Of a stretch of 64,000 nucleotides of DNA, positions 27,578 to 36,189 are shown piece after piece. How positions within the stretch are numbered: the stretch's first letter is position 1; every line of letters begins with the position of its first letter. The notes below the pieces were generated by a model that had not been told where the DNA came from, searched no databases, and worked only from the letters and a program-made list of their open reading frames with translations. Origin of the DNA: Actinomadura oligospora ATCC 43269. Lineage in GTDB: Bacteria; Actinomycetota; Actinomycetes; Streptosporangiales; Streptosporangiaceae. The stretch covers positions 744,001 through 808,000 of the forward strand of contig NZ_JADG01000004.1 in assembly GCF_000518265.1 (NCBI RefSeq), read 5' to 3'. The translations under genes were made by a program, and so were the position numbers.

Positions 27578-28309
27578 ATGTCCAACAGCTACCGATCCCA
27601 CCGGCGCCGCAAGAAGGCCACCACCGGCAAGCTCGGGCTCGCGGGCGCGCTCACCGGCGCCCTCGGCATCGGCACGGTCGCGGCCGTGATCTTCGTGGTG
27701 CGCCCGGACACCTCCAACCCGCCCTCGATGGCCGGGACGGGCCGCGACACCTCGCAGAGCGGGCCGGTTCCCAGCGGCGTCGCGTCCAGTGGCCCCGCCC
27801 CCGCGTCCGCGCCCAAGGTAGGGCGTGAGCTCAGCTTCACCACGCCCGAGGGCTACGGCTACACCCTTGCCGCCATCCGCACGGGCACCGACAAGCGGCC
27901 CCTGTCGACCAGCCAACCGCCCAAGGACGGCGAGACGTACGCCTACGCGGACTACGTCCTGACCAACGACCAGCGCCGTCCCATACCGCTGGACTTCCCG
28001 GCCGACCTGTTCGTGCCGCGCGACTCGGTCCCCTCGTCCGCGCGCGAACGGTGCATGCCCCAGCCTGGCGTGCCCGAGGACATGTGCACCCTGCCGAACC
28101 ACAGCGAGGTCACTGCCCGCATCGGCGACGCAAAGACGCCCTTCACCCAGGACGGCGACACCGTCCTGCCCGCAGGCGGCTCCTACATCGTGCGGGTCGC
28201 ATCCGACCTATCCGTAAGCGCCAACGTCGCGTCCCGCGATCTGCGTCTCTACGTGTGGGACGTCCGATTCACCAGTGACCGCAAGGGCGTGCAGATCCCA
28301 CTCCCCTAG
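27578..28309 (+). CDS. Membrane-anchored protein of unknown function
   Basis: A 243-residue protein with a basic start (SHRRRKKATTGK), one membrane helix at about residues 20-42, a Pro/Ser/Gly-rich spacer to residue 85, and an exported beta-rich domain of about 155 residues. Two cysteines close together (CMPQPG..DMC) could form a disulfide. The layout resembles DUF4352-like extracellular domains, but I cannot assign it. Its stop overlaps that of the convergent ABC binding protein by 4 bp. Confidence 0.7.
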   Translation: MSNSYRSHRRRKKATTGKLGLAGALTGALGIGTVAAVIFVVRPDTSNPPSMAGTGRDTSQSGPVPSGVASSGPAPASAPKVGRELSFTTPEGYGYTLAAIRTGTDKRPLSTSQPPKDGETYAYADYVLTNDQRRPIPLDFPADLFVPRDSVPSSARERCMPQPGVPEDMCTLPNHSEVTARIGDAKTPFTQDGDTVLPAGGSYIVRVASDLSVSANVASRDLRLYVWDVRFTSDRKGVQIPLP

Positions 28310-29991
28310 CTCCTGCTGCTGAACCCGATGTTCTCGAAGGCGGGCTCCCAGAATCCGCACGCGCCCAGGTTGGCGAGCCCGGCCCTCACGGCGACGACCT
28401 GCGGACGCTGGTAGAGCGGCAAGACCGTCGCCTCCTGCCAGACCAGCCTGTCCGCCGCATTGATCAGCCTGCGCGCACGAGCCGTGTCCACCTCGGCTAT
28501 GGCCCGGTCCATGGCCGAGTCGATCTCGGCCGATCCCACGCGCGCGTAGTTCTGCTGAATGTGCTCGCCCTGCGGACGAGCGAAGACCGACCGCAGCGGA
28601 GACAGCGGGAACGCCGTGCCCAGCCACGAGAACGGCACGATGTCGAAGTTCCCTGGCGTCACGTACTGGTCGAACAGGTCGTCTGTGGGGACGGGCACGA
28701 TGTTCACACGCACGCCCACGCGCGCGAGGAGCGCGCGGGTCAACTCACCCTCGCGCCGACTGGCAGCCACCCCGGACGGCACAACAAAGCGCAACGCGAG
28801 CGTCCGGCCGTCCTTCATCCGGTACGCGCCGTGCCGGACCCAGCCCGCCTCGTCCAGGAGCCTCCCGGCGCGGTCCGGGTTGTAGCGGCCGAGTTCTCCC
28901 GAGTCATCCCGGTAACCGGCCTGCGTGTTGACGTAGAAGTGGTTCCCCAGCGGACGCGGCGGACGGCCCAGCCCAGCAAGGTCGGACCGGACGATCACGT
29001 CGCGGTCCACGGCCATGAACAGCGCGCGCCGCACCCGCACGTCGGACAGCACCGGCGACGCCGCGTTGAACGTCAGGTGCCGCCAGTCGGGCCCGCCCGC
29101 CCGGCGGATCCGCGCGCCCCGGACCTCGGCGGCGCGGCGCAGCCCGGCCGGGTCGGTGCCCACGTCCATGAGGTCCACCTCGCCGTTGGCGAACGCGCCG
29201 GGCATCGCGCCCGGGTCCAGCGCGCGGAAGACGATCCCGTCCAGTTTGGCGGGCCGTCCCCACCAGCCCGGATCCCGGACGAGCTCGACGGTCTTCGCGG
29301 TCTCGTCGATCCGGCGGACCCGGAACGGCCCGGCCGTCACCGGCACCCGGTTCACCCAGCCGTCGTTGAAGACGTGCGGGTTCCTGCTGGTGGCGGCCGG
29401 GTAGAGCGGGCTGAACAGGCTGCGCCAGTCGGCGTAGGGACGGTCGAAGGCGACCTTGACCTCCCGGTCGTCCGTACCTCGCTGGACCTTGGCGATCTCC
29501 TGGTAGCCGGTGACGGTCGCGACCTGGAAACGCGGGTCGCGTCCCGAGAGCGCCCGCGCCTGCGCGGCGAAGTCGGCGTATCCGATGGGTTTGCCGTTCG
29601 ACCAGTGCGCGCGCGGGTTGATCCGGTAGGTGACGACCTGGCGCGGCTTCGTCGCCGTAACACGCGCCGACCGCAGGAACTCGGGCACGGGATGCGGGAC
29701 GGCCTTCTCGTTCGCGCGCATGAGGAACGGCAAGATGCCCTGCAGGACGAGAGCCACCGTGCCCTTGCCGCCGTTCACGTGGTGAAAGTTGAACTGCGCG
29801 GGGAACTCGGGCAGCGGCCAACGCAACGTCCCACCGAAGCGGATGCGGTCGCGCGGCTGAGGGTTCACGTCGTAGGCGGGCGGCTGCCCGTCCCTTGTCG
29901 AGGCCATCGAGGACGAGAAGCCGGGTGCGCTGCACCCTGCCGCCGCACAGGCCGAGGCGACGACGAGCGCGGTCCACGGACGCACGATCAT
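28306..29991 (-). CDS. ABC transporter substrate-binding lipoprotein, family 5
   Basis: A 561-residue SBP_bac_5 protein of the peptide/nickel importer class. It has a lipoprotein signal (lipobox ending AAAGC, Cys at residue 19), RIRFGGTLRW near the N-terminus, and family segments RVTATKPRQVVTYRINPRAHWSNGKPI, VRRALFMAVDRDVI and FDIVPFSWLG. It captures peptides or similar solutes outside the cell. ATG at 29991 overlaps the ATPase stop by 4 bp, so it is the last gene of the operon. Substrate cannot be read from sequence. Confidence 0.92.
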   Translation of the reverse strand: MIVRPWTALVVASACAAAGCSAPGFSSSMASTRDGQPPAYDVNPQPRDRIRFGGTLRWPLPEFPAQFNFHHVNGGKGTVALVLQGILPFLMRANEKAVPHPVPEFLRSARVTATKPRQVVTYRINPRAHWSNGKPIGYADFAAQARALSGRDPRFQVATVTGYQEIAKVQRGTDDREVKVAFDRPYADWRSLFSPLYPAATSRNPHVFNDGWVNRVPVTAGPFRVRRIDETAKTVELVRDPGWWGRPAKLDGIVFRALDPGAMPGAFANGEVDLMDVGTDPAGLRRAAEVRGARIRRAGGPDWRHLTFNAASPVLSDVRVRRALFMAVDRDVIVRSDLAGLGRPPRPLGNHFYVNTQAGYRDDSGELGRYNPDRAGRLLDEAGWVRHGAYRMKDGRTLALRFVVPSGVAASRREGELTRALLARVGVRVNIVPVPTDDLFDQYVTPGNFDIVPFSWLGTAFPLSPLRSVFARPQGEHIQQNYARVGSAEIDSAMDRAIAEVDTARARRLINAADRLVWQEATVLPLYQRPQVVAVRAGLANLGACGFWEPAFENIGFSSRS

Positions 29992-32063
29992 GCGCTGACG
30001 CCCAGCGCGTAATGGCAGGCGACCATCCGGTCCGGCTCCCCGGCGACGGCGCGGAACTCCGGATCCTCCTGGTCACAGAGCGTCCGCGACTCTTCGGACA
30101 GCACCAGGTAGCGAGGGCAGCGCTGCCGGAAGCGGCATCCGTTCTCCAGGCGCGGCGCGTCCGGCGGGACGTCCGGCAGCCGGACACGTCCGCGCTTGCG
30201 TTCCAGTACCGGGTCAGGAATCGGGACGGCGTCCAGGAGCGCGCACGTGTACGGATGCGCAGGCGCCTCGTAGACGTGCTCAACGTCGCCGATCTCCACA
30301 ATGCGTCCCCGGTGCATGACGGCTATCCGGTCGGCGACGCGTCGCACAACCGCCAGGTCGTGCGCGACGAACAGGTACGCCAGCCCTAGCCGAGCCCTCA
30401 ACTCCTCGAGCAGATCGATGATTCCGGCTTGGACGGACACGTCCAGTGAGGCGACGGGCTCGTCCAGCAGGATCAGGCTCGGCTCCAACGCGAGCGCACG
30501 AGCGATCGCCACGCGCTGCCTCTGGCCTCCTGAAAGACCGTGCGGATGACGGCCGGCGTGCGATGGCTCTAGGCCGACCAGCTTGAGCAGCTCCTGGACG
30601 CGATCGGGAATGTGCTCGGTGGGAAATCCATGGGTGCGGAGCGGTTCGGCGAGGATCGCCGAGACCCGCATCCTGGGATCGAGCGAGCTGAACGGATCCT
30701 GGAAAACGACCTGGACGTTGCGGCGCAGGGCCTTACGCCCTGCACCGTTGAGGTCGGCGGTGTCCTCACCGAGCACCTCGATCCGGCCGCCGTGCCGGGG
30801 GCGCGTCATGGCGAGGATCTCCATCAGGACGGTCGTCTTACCGCACCCCGACTCCCCGACCAGGCCAAGCGTCTCGCCTGCGCGAATGTCGAAGGTGACA
30901 CCGTCCACCGCGCGCAGCGAGCCCGTGCCGCGTCCGAGAGGACTCCTGTGCTCGACGTGGAAGCGGTGGAGGTCCTTCACGTCTAGAACCGCCTCGCGGC
31001 TCGTACGTGCGCGCGTAGCGACGTCTGGGCCGTCCGGGGTGAACAGATCAGGGGCGGCGGTCAGCGGGAACACGGCATCGGAATCGCGCGTCGCAGGGGT
31101 GTTGACGCAGGCGGCGGCGTGTCCCGGACGGCCCACAGGCAGCAGCTGGGGCTCCTCGTCCTTGCAGGCCGTGCTGGCGATGGGACAGCGCGGTGTGAAC
31201 GGGCAGCCGGGCGGAAGCGCGTTGAGCGGCGGTGGCGCGCCGTCGATCGGGACCGGACGGCCGCTCGTGCCGTCCAGCCGGGGCAGCGAACGCAGCAGCC
31301 CGATCGTGTACGGCATCCGGGGCCGCCGGTAGATGTCCTCGACCGGGCCGCTCTCCACCGCCCGTCCCGCGTACATCACCAGCACCCGGTCGGCGAACCC
31401 GGCGACCATGCCGAGGTCGTGGGTGATCATCAGGATCGCCGCGCCGGCCGCCTCTCCCGCCGTCCGCAGCACGTCCAGCACCTGCGCCTGGAGCGTCACG
31501 TCCAGCGCGGTCGTGGGCTCGTCGGCGACGATCGCGAGCGGATCGTTGGCGACCGCCATCGCGATCATGACCCGCTGACGCATGCCGCCGGAGAACTCGT
31601 GCGGGTGCGCGCGGGCGCGGCGCGCGGCGTCCGGGATGCCGACCAGGTCCAGCAGTTCCACCGCGCGCGCACGAGCGGCGGCCCGGGTCGCCCCCGAATG
31701 GATGCGGATCGCCTCGGCGATCTGGTCCCCTACCGCGTGCACTGGCGTGAGCGAGGAAAGTGGGTCCTGGAACACCATGGCCAGGTCCTTGCCACGGATT
31801 CGGGACATCTCGCCGTCCGAAAGGTCGAGCAGTTCGCGCCCGCGCAACCGCACCGACCCCGTGACCTTCGTCCGCTCCGGCAGCAACCCGAGGACGGCCA
31901 GCGCGACCGCCGTCTTGCCCGAGCCCGACTCGCCGACCACGCCGAGCACCTGGCCGCGCCCGACCGAGAGGCTCACCCCGCGGACGGCCCGGACGTCCGG
32001 CCGGTAGGTGACGCTGAGGTCCCGGACCTCCAGCACGTTCATCCCGATCCCATGCGGGTTCAT
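29988..32063 (-). CDS. Fused two-domain ABC importer ATPase (DppD-DppF type)
   Basis: One 691-residue chain holds both ATPase halves of a peptide/nickel importer. The first has [24 protein letters not shown] and [12 protein letters not shown]; the second has [25 protein letters not shown] and [13 protein letters not shown]. Each is followed by the oligopeptide C-terminal motif with Cys clusters ([11 protein letters not shown] and GCRFRQRCP), typical of this class. ATG at 32063 is chosen because it overlaps the permease stop by 4 bp; an in-frame ATG at 32042 is possible. Such fusions are known but most operons keep two genes. Confidence 0.93.
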   Translation of the reverse strand: MNPHGIGMNVLEVRDLSVTYRPDVRAVRGVSLSVGRGQVLGVVGESGSGKTAVALAVLGLLPERTKVTGSVRLRGRELLDLSDGEMSRIRGKDLAMVFQDPLSSLTPVHAVGDQIAEAIRIHSGATRAAARARAVELLDLVGIPDAARRARAHPHEFSGGMRQRVMIAMAVANDPLAIVADEPTTALDVTLQAQVLDVLRTAGEAAGAAILMITHDLGMVAGFADRVLVMYAGRAVESGPVEDIYRRPRMPYTIGLLRSLPRLDGTSGRPVPIDGAPPPLNALPPGCPFTPRCPIASTACKDEEPQLLPVGRPGHAAACVNTPATRDSDAVFPLTAAPDLFTPDGPDVATRARTSREAVLDVKDLHRFHVEHRSPLGRGTGSLRAVDGVTFDIRAGETLGLVGESGCGKTTVLMEILAMTRPRHGGRIEVLGEDTADLNGAGRKALRRNVQVVFQDPFSSLDPRMRVSAILAEPLRTHGFPTEHIPDRVQELLKLVGLEPSHAGRHPHGLSGGQRQRVAIARALALEPSLILLDEPVASLDVSVQAGIIDLLEELRARLGLAYLFVAHDLAVVRRVADRIAVMHRGRIVEIGDVEHVYEAPAHPYTCALLDAVPIPDPVLERKRGRVRLPDVPPDAPRLENGCRFRQRCPRYLVLSEESRTLCDQEDPEFRAVAGEPDRMVACHYALGVSA

Positions 32064-33007
32064 CCGGCGCTCCCCTCCACTGCGGGCCGCCCGGCGCCGG
32101 CCCGCGTGCCGTCCGCCGCGTCCGGACGGCCGGACGGTCCGGGCGGCCCGGACGCCGACGGCTCGGGCGCGGCGGACACCGGGCTGAGCTGAGGGTCGAG
32201 CACGTCGCGCAGTCCGTCCGCGAGCAGGTTCACCGCCAGCACGATCAGCACCAGCAGCCCGGCGGCGAACCCGAAGAGCCACGGGAAGACCGTCGCGGAG
32301 CCGCGGCTCTCCGCGATCACCGTGCCGAGCGAGGTGTCCGGCGGGCGCACCCCGAATCCGAAGTAGGACAGCCCGGACTCGGCGAGGATCGCGACGCTCA
32401 CGTTCACCGCCGCGTCCACCAGCAGCAGCGACGCCAGGTGCGGCAGGACGTGCCGGACGATCGTGCGGCACGCGCCGACGCCCAGGAACCGCGCCGCGAG
32501 GACCCACTCGCGCTCGCGCAGCGACACGGTCATGCCCCGCACCATCCGCGCCGTCACCATCCACAGGAACGCGGCGAGCAGCGCCACCAGCGCCTGCCAG
32601 CTGCCGCCCAACGCGGGCGACAGGACCGCCACGACCAGGAAGGACGGCAGGACGAGCAGCAGGTCCACGCCCCACATCAGCGCCCGGTCCGCCCAGCCGC
32701 CGAGATACCCGGCGACGGTCCCGACGACCGCGGCGAGGCCGGTCGACAGCACGGCGACCGACAGGCCGATGATGAGCGACTTCTGCATCCCGCGCAGGGT
32801 CAGCGCGAACACGTCTCGGCCGCTCTGCGTCGTGCCGAACCAGTGCTGCGCGGTCGGCGGGCTCAGGAACGCCGTGAAGTCGATGTCGTCCCAGCCCCAC
32901 GGCGACACCAGGGGCCCCCCGAACGCGAGCAGGAACAGCAGAAGGAGCAGAACCGCCCCTGTGATCGCCCGTCCCCGTCCAGGACGCCCTCGCATCGCGC
33001 CCGTCAC
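32060..33007 (-). CDS. Peptide/nickel-type ABC permease, DppC class
   Basis: A 315-residue inner-membrane subunit with an N-terminal helix (AITGAVLLLLLFLLAFGGPLV), the HWFGTTQSGRDVFALTLRG segment that marks DppC/OppC proteins, five further helices and the EAA-loop-like region REREWVLAARFLGVGACRTIVRHVLPHL. GTG at 33007 overlaps the dppB-type stop by 4 bp. The C-terminus has a Pro/Gly/Ala-rich tail. Confidence 0.92.
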   Translation of the reverse strand: MTGAMRGRPGRGRAITGAVLLLLLFLLAFGGPLVSPWGWDDIDFTAFLSPPTAQHWFGTTQSGRDVFALTLRGMQKSLIIGLSVAVLSTGLAAVVGTVAGYLGGWADRALMWGVDLLLVLPSFLVVAVLSPALGGSWQALVALLAAFLWMVTARMVRGMTVSLREREWVLAARFLGVGACRTIVRHVLPHLASLLLVDAAVNVSVAILAESGLSYFGFGVRPPDTSLGTVIAESRGSATVFPWLFGFAAGLLVLIVLAVNLLADGLRDVLDPQLSPVSAAPEPSASGPPGPSGRPDAADGTRAGAGRPAVEGSAG

Positions 33008-34002
33008 CTCATCCTCGTGCGCACGCGCGGGTCGAGGATCCCGTACAGCACGTCCGAGCACACCCCGGCGAGCAGGACGGTCACGGCGGCGAAGCAGGCC
33101 GTCGCGGCGACGACGTTGACGTCCCCGCGCGAGATCGAGTCCACGAGCCACTCGCCCATCCCGTGCCAGCCGAAGATCTTCTCGGTGAACATCGAGCCGA
33201 GCAGCAACATCCCGAACGTGTAGGAGAAGTACGTGGTCATCGGGATCAACGCGGTGCGCAGCCCGTGCCGCAGCAGCGCGGCCCGGCGGGTCAGGCCCTT
33301 CGCGCGCGCGGTCCGGACGAAGTCGGCGCCCAGCACGTCCAGCATCAGCCCGCGCTGGTAGCGCGCGTACAGGGCGGCCTGCCCGAACGCGATCGTGAGC
33401 GTCGGCAGCAGCAGGTGGCGCACCCGGTCGGCGAACGCGTCAAGGCCGCCGAACGTGCCGTCCCCCGCGCCCGGGGTGGACTCCCCGACCCACGCGAACA
33501 GCCGCGCGCCGGTCATCGCGTTCACCCTCTCGGCCGTGTACTGGAGCAGGACGGCCAGGACGAACACCGGCACCGACAGCAGCAGGTACGAACCGAAGGT
33601 GGCGGCCCGGTCGGGGAACCGGTCGCGGCGCATCGCCCCGAACGCTCCGAGCAGCACGCCGAGCACCCCGCCCAGCACCGCGCCGCCGAGCAGCAGCCGG
33701 AGGCTCACCCACGCGCGCCGCCACATCTCCCCGTTGACGGACTGGCCCTCCCACGTGTGCCCGAAGTCGCCGTGGAGGACGCCGTCCGCCCAGGTCAGGT
33801 AGCGACGCGGGAGCGGCGTGCGGTCGTTGAGGTTCAGCCGGGTCAGCTCGGTTTCCACGACCGACGCGGACGGACGGGGGCTGCGGTCCATGAGGTTCGC
33901 GCGCGGATTCAGCGCGCAGGCAGCGAGGACATAGGCGAGGCTCGCGGCCAGGACCACGAGAACCGCGTAGTTGGCCAGACGCCGTAGCAGAAAGCCCGCC
34001 AT
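33004..34002 (-). CDS. Peptide/nickel-type ABC permease, DppB class
   Basis: A 332-residue first permease of the importer: N-terminal helix LANYAVLVVLAASLAYVLAA, the long periplasmic segment, then helices and the EAA-like loop DFVRTARAKGLTRRAALLRHGLR. ATG at 34002 is supported by GAGAGGAGAGG just upstream. It heads the four-gene operon (permease, permease, fused ATPase, binding protein), every junction overlapping by 4 bp. Confidence 0.93.
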   Translation of the reverse strand: MAGFLLRRLANYAVLVVLAASLAYVLAACALNPRANLMDRSPRPSASVVETELTRLNLNDRTPLPRRYLTWADGVLHGDFGHTWEGQSVNGEMWRRAWVSLRLLLGGAVLGGVLGVLLGAFGAMRRDRFPDRAATFGSYLLLSVPVFVLAVLLQYTAERVNAMTGARLFAWVGESTPGAGDGTFGGLDAFADRVRHLLLPTLTIAFGQAALYARYQRGLMLDVLGADFVRTARAKGLTRRAALLRHGLRTALIPMTTYFSYTFGMLLLGSMFTEKIFGWHGMGEWLVDSISRGDVNVVAATACFAAVTVLLAGVCSDVLYGILDPRVRTRMR

Positions 34003-34113
34003 CCTCTCCTCTCCACACGCTAGGTGGTCACGGAATGCTACTTATTGCTCACGTCCTGCGCAGGGATTCCACGAAGAATTCGGCCCCCCGCTAACGCGCG
34101 CGCACGAGCCACC

Positions 34114-34179
34114 CCCCGCGCATGTGCGCGGGGCTGCATGGGGAAGGCGCACGGGGCCCTGTTGGGCATCGTGCGCCTT
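34114..34179 (-). terminator. Two hairpins after the TetR-controlled membrane gene
   Basis: CCCCGCGCA/TGCGCGGGG (34114-34133) and AAGGCGCAC/GTGCGCCTT (34144-34179) follow the stop at 34203 on the minus strand. They separate it from the ABC operon start. Confidence 0.55.
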
Positions 34180-34202
34180 CGGGGGGTCGTCCGCCTGGCG
34201 GG

Positions 34203-35255
34203 TCAGGCGAGGGCGGGCTTGGGCTCGCGAGTGGGGGTGGGGACCGCGCGGCCGCGGTTGCGGAGGCCGCCGAGGGCCAGCAGGAGCAGGCCGCCGAGGG
34301 CCCAGGAGGCCAGCACCGCGAGCGAGGCCGTGATCCGCGCGCCGTCGAAGAAGGCCGTCGCGCGGATCAGCGTGGCGGCGGCGCCGGGCGGGAGGTACTG
34401 GCCGATCTCGCCCCACGGACGGGGCAGCATCTCGGGGGCGGAGGTCGCGGCCGAGAGCGGGTTGCCGATCAGCAGCAGGGTCAGTCCGCCGAGCCCGAGC
34501 CCGGGACGGCCGAGGACCGCGGCCAGGCCGGCGACCGTGGCGGCGCACGCCAGGATCGACAGGCCCGTCACACCGGCGATCTCCAGGTATGAGCCGGGCA
34601 GCAGGGAGAGCCCGTATCGGGCGAGCCACGCGGTCCCGAGCCCACCGGCGATCGCGAACAGCAGCACCCCGGCGAACCGCCACCGGACGGACCGGACGAC
34701 CAGGGTGAGCAGGACGGCCCCGGCGATCGAGGACATGACCAGCGGCAGGACCATCGCGCCGAACCCGGCGCCGCGCGGGTCGTCGGACGCGGCGGGCACC
34801 ACGTCCTGGACGGCGGGCGCCGCGTGACCCGCGTCGGCGGCGCGGCCGGGCGCGGGGAGCAGCGCGGCCATCTGGCCGAGCTGCTGCGCGACCATCGGCG
34901 ACGCGGCGGACGCCACCAGCACGCGGGGGCCGGCCGGCGTGACCACGATCGCGCCGTAGGCGTCCCGGCCGGTGAGGGCCCGGCGGGCGGACGCCTCGTC
35001 CGGGCGGATCTTCAGGTCGAACATGCCGGGCCGCTCGTGGCCGAGCGTCGCGGCGACCCTGTCCGCGCCGGGCCCGGCGACGACGATCGGCACCTCGCGC
35101 GGCGCGACCTTCGCGGACGGCCAGGCGAAGGCCGTGATCATCACCAGCTGGAGCAGCGCCGCGCCGAGCGCGATCGCCAGGGCACGGCGGGCGGCGCCCG
35201 TGGAGCGTGCGGTGCTCGCGGAGTGCGCCGGGCCCGAGGGGGGAGTTGTCGTCAT
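34203..35255 (-). CDS. ABC-2/YhgE-like multi-pass membrane protein
   Basis: A 350-residue protein with one N-terminal helix (about residues 22-43), an extracellular domain of ~110 residues, and five or six helices in the C-terminal half. This 1+loop+5/6 layout resembles YhgE/Pip or ABC-2 permease-like proteins often found next to TetR regulators and linked to export or drug response. No ATPase partner is adjacent. ATG at 35255 is chosen because the open frame upstream is antisense to tetR. A TetR-type operator lies 17 nt upstream. Confidence 0.75.
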   Translation of the reverse strand: MTTTPPSGPAHSASTARSTGAARRALAIALGAALLQLVMITAFAWPSAKVAPREVPIVVAGPGADRVAATLGHERPGMFDLKIRPDEASARRALTGRDAYGAIVVTPAGPRVLVASAASPMVAQQLGQMAALLPAPGRAADAGHAAPAVQDVVPAASDDPRGAGFGAMVLPLVMSSIAGAVLLTLVVRSVRWRFAGVLLFAIAGGLGTAWLARYGLSLLPGSYLEIAGVTGLSILACAATVAGLAAVLGRPGLGLGGLTLLLIGNPLSAATSAPEMLPRPWGEIGQYLPPGAAATLIRATAFFDGARITASLAVLASWALGGLLLLALGGLRNRGRAVPTPTREPKPALA

Positions 35256-35271
35256 GACCGCCTCCAAGAAA

Positions 35272-35285
35272 AGCGGACGTTCGTT
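35272..35285. promoter_or_regulatory. TetR operator 2
   Basis: AGCGGACGTTCGTT matches the palindrome at 35334 in 12 of 14 positions. It lies 17 nt before the membrane-protein ATG. Confidence 0.65.
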
Positions 35286-35333
35286 CTCTTTAGGTTCCCC
35301 GTTACCGTCCCACCGCCCCGTCGACTTGTCAAG

Positions 35334-35347
35334 AACGAACGTTCGTT
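35334..35347. promoter_or_regulatory. TetR operator 1
   Basis: AACGAACGTTCGTT is a perfect 14-bp palindrome next to the likely tetR -10 box TAGTTT (35349-35354), 13 nt before the tetR ATG. Autoregulation is expected. Confidence 0.75.
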
Positions 35348-35360
35348 TTAGTTTGGGGGC

Positions 35361-36002
35361 ATGCCCCGAGTCAGCGAAGAGCACCTGGAACGCCGCCGCC
35401 GCCAGATCATCGACGCGGCCCGCGCCTGCTTCATCCGCAACGGCCTGTACGAGACGTCGATGCAGGACATCTTCGCCGAGGCGAACCTGTCGGCCGGGGC
35501 CGTCTACCGGTACTTCAAGAGCAAGAGCGAGATCGTGGACGAGATCGTCGCGGAGGGCGGCGGCGAACTGCAGAAGGTGCTGTCCGCCCTGGTGGACACC
35601 GATCCGCTGCCCGACCCCGACCGGCTCTGCCTGGCGATGTGCGAGCGGATCATCGAGCTCGCGCGCGGCAACGGGCCCGCCCGGCTCGCCATCCAGGCGT
35701 GGGCGATGGCCGCCCACGACGGGCGGATCGGCGCCAAGGTGCGGCAGACCATGCTGACCTCGCGCGACCACTGGGTGACCTACGTCCGGCGGCTCGCCGA
35801 GGCCGGGCGGCTGCCCGCCGACATCGACGCCGACGCGGCCGGCCGGGTGCTGTTCGGCCTGTTCCCGGGATTCATCCTGCAGCACCTGCTGCTCGGCGAC
35901 GCGACGCCCGAGGAGTTCGCGGCGGGCGTCCGGTCACTGTTCCCCGTCACCGCCTTCACCGGCGCCCCCACCACGGCCGCGGTGACCGCCGCGACCGCCT
36001 GA
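35361..36002 (+). CDS. TetR family transcriptional repressor
   Basis: A 213-residue TetR protein. The HTH is at residues 10-55: RRQIIDAARACFIRNGLYETSMQDIFAEANLSAGAVYRYFKSKSEI, close to the family consensus. The C-terminal ligand domain ends in a region typical of the larger TetR group (VLFGLFPGFILQHLLLG). ATG at 35361 lies 6 nt after a possible -10 box. Divergent from the membrane protein, with two shared operators between them, it most likely represses both genes until it binds an unknown ligand. Confidence 0.93.
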   Translation: MPRVSEEHLERRRRQIIDAARACFIRNGLYETSMQDIFAEANLSAGAVYRYFKSKSEIVDEIVAEGGGELQKVLSALVDTDPLPDPDRLCLAMCERIIELARGNGPARLAIQAWAMAAHDGRIGAKVRQTMLTSRDHWVTYVRRLAEAGRLPADIDADAAGRVLFGLFPGFILQHLLLGDATPEEFAAGVRSLFPVTAFTGAPTTAAVTAATA

Positions 36003-36095
36003 GCAACCCCGTGATCAGCGGCCCAGGGGACGCCGACCCGCCCCCTGCTCTCGCCCGCGCGCGACAAAAGCGCTAGAAAACTCCTCACACGCCCA

Positions 36096-36119
36096 ACCTC
36101 GTCCATCACCGGACGAGGT
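36096..36119 (+). terminator. tetR terminator
   Basis: ACCTCGTCC and GGACGAGGT form a 9-bp stem with a 6-nt loop, 94 nt after the tetR stop. Confidence 0.55.
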
Positions 36120-36189
36120 GGGATGGCATGGCCATCACCTCAGCGTTTTAACATTTCATTACCTGGGGCGTGGGAGAGGCAGTGGCAGG

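Noticed and set aside
35333..35344. LexA box (GAAC-N4-GTTC) in the tetR promoter
   Set aside because: The four-base cores fit, but the flanks do not, and the symmetry axis of the perfect palindrome differs. A second copy of the TetR-type palindrome nearby explains the site better.
34203..35885. 560-residue form of the membrane protein
   Set aside because: The first 210 codons are antisense to tetR and end in the operator region; the real start is 35255.
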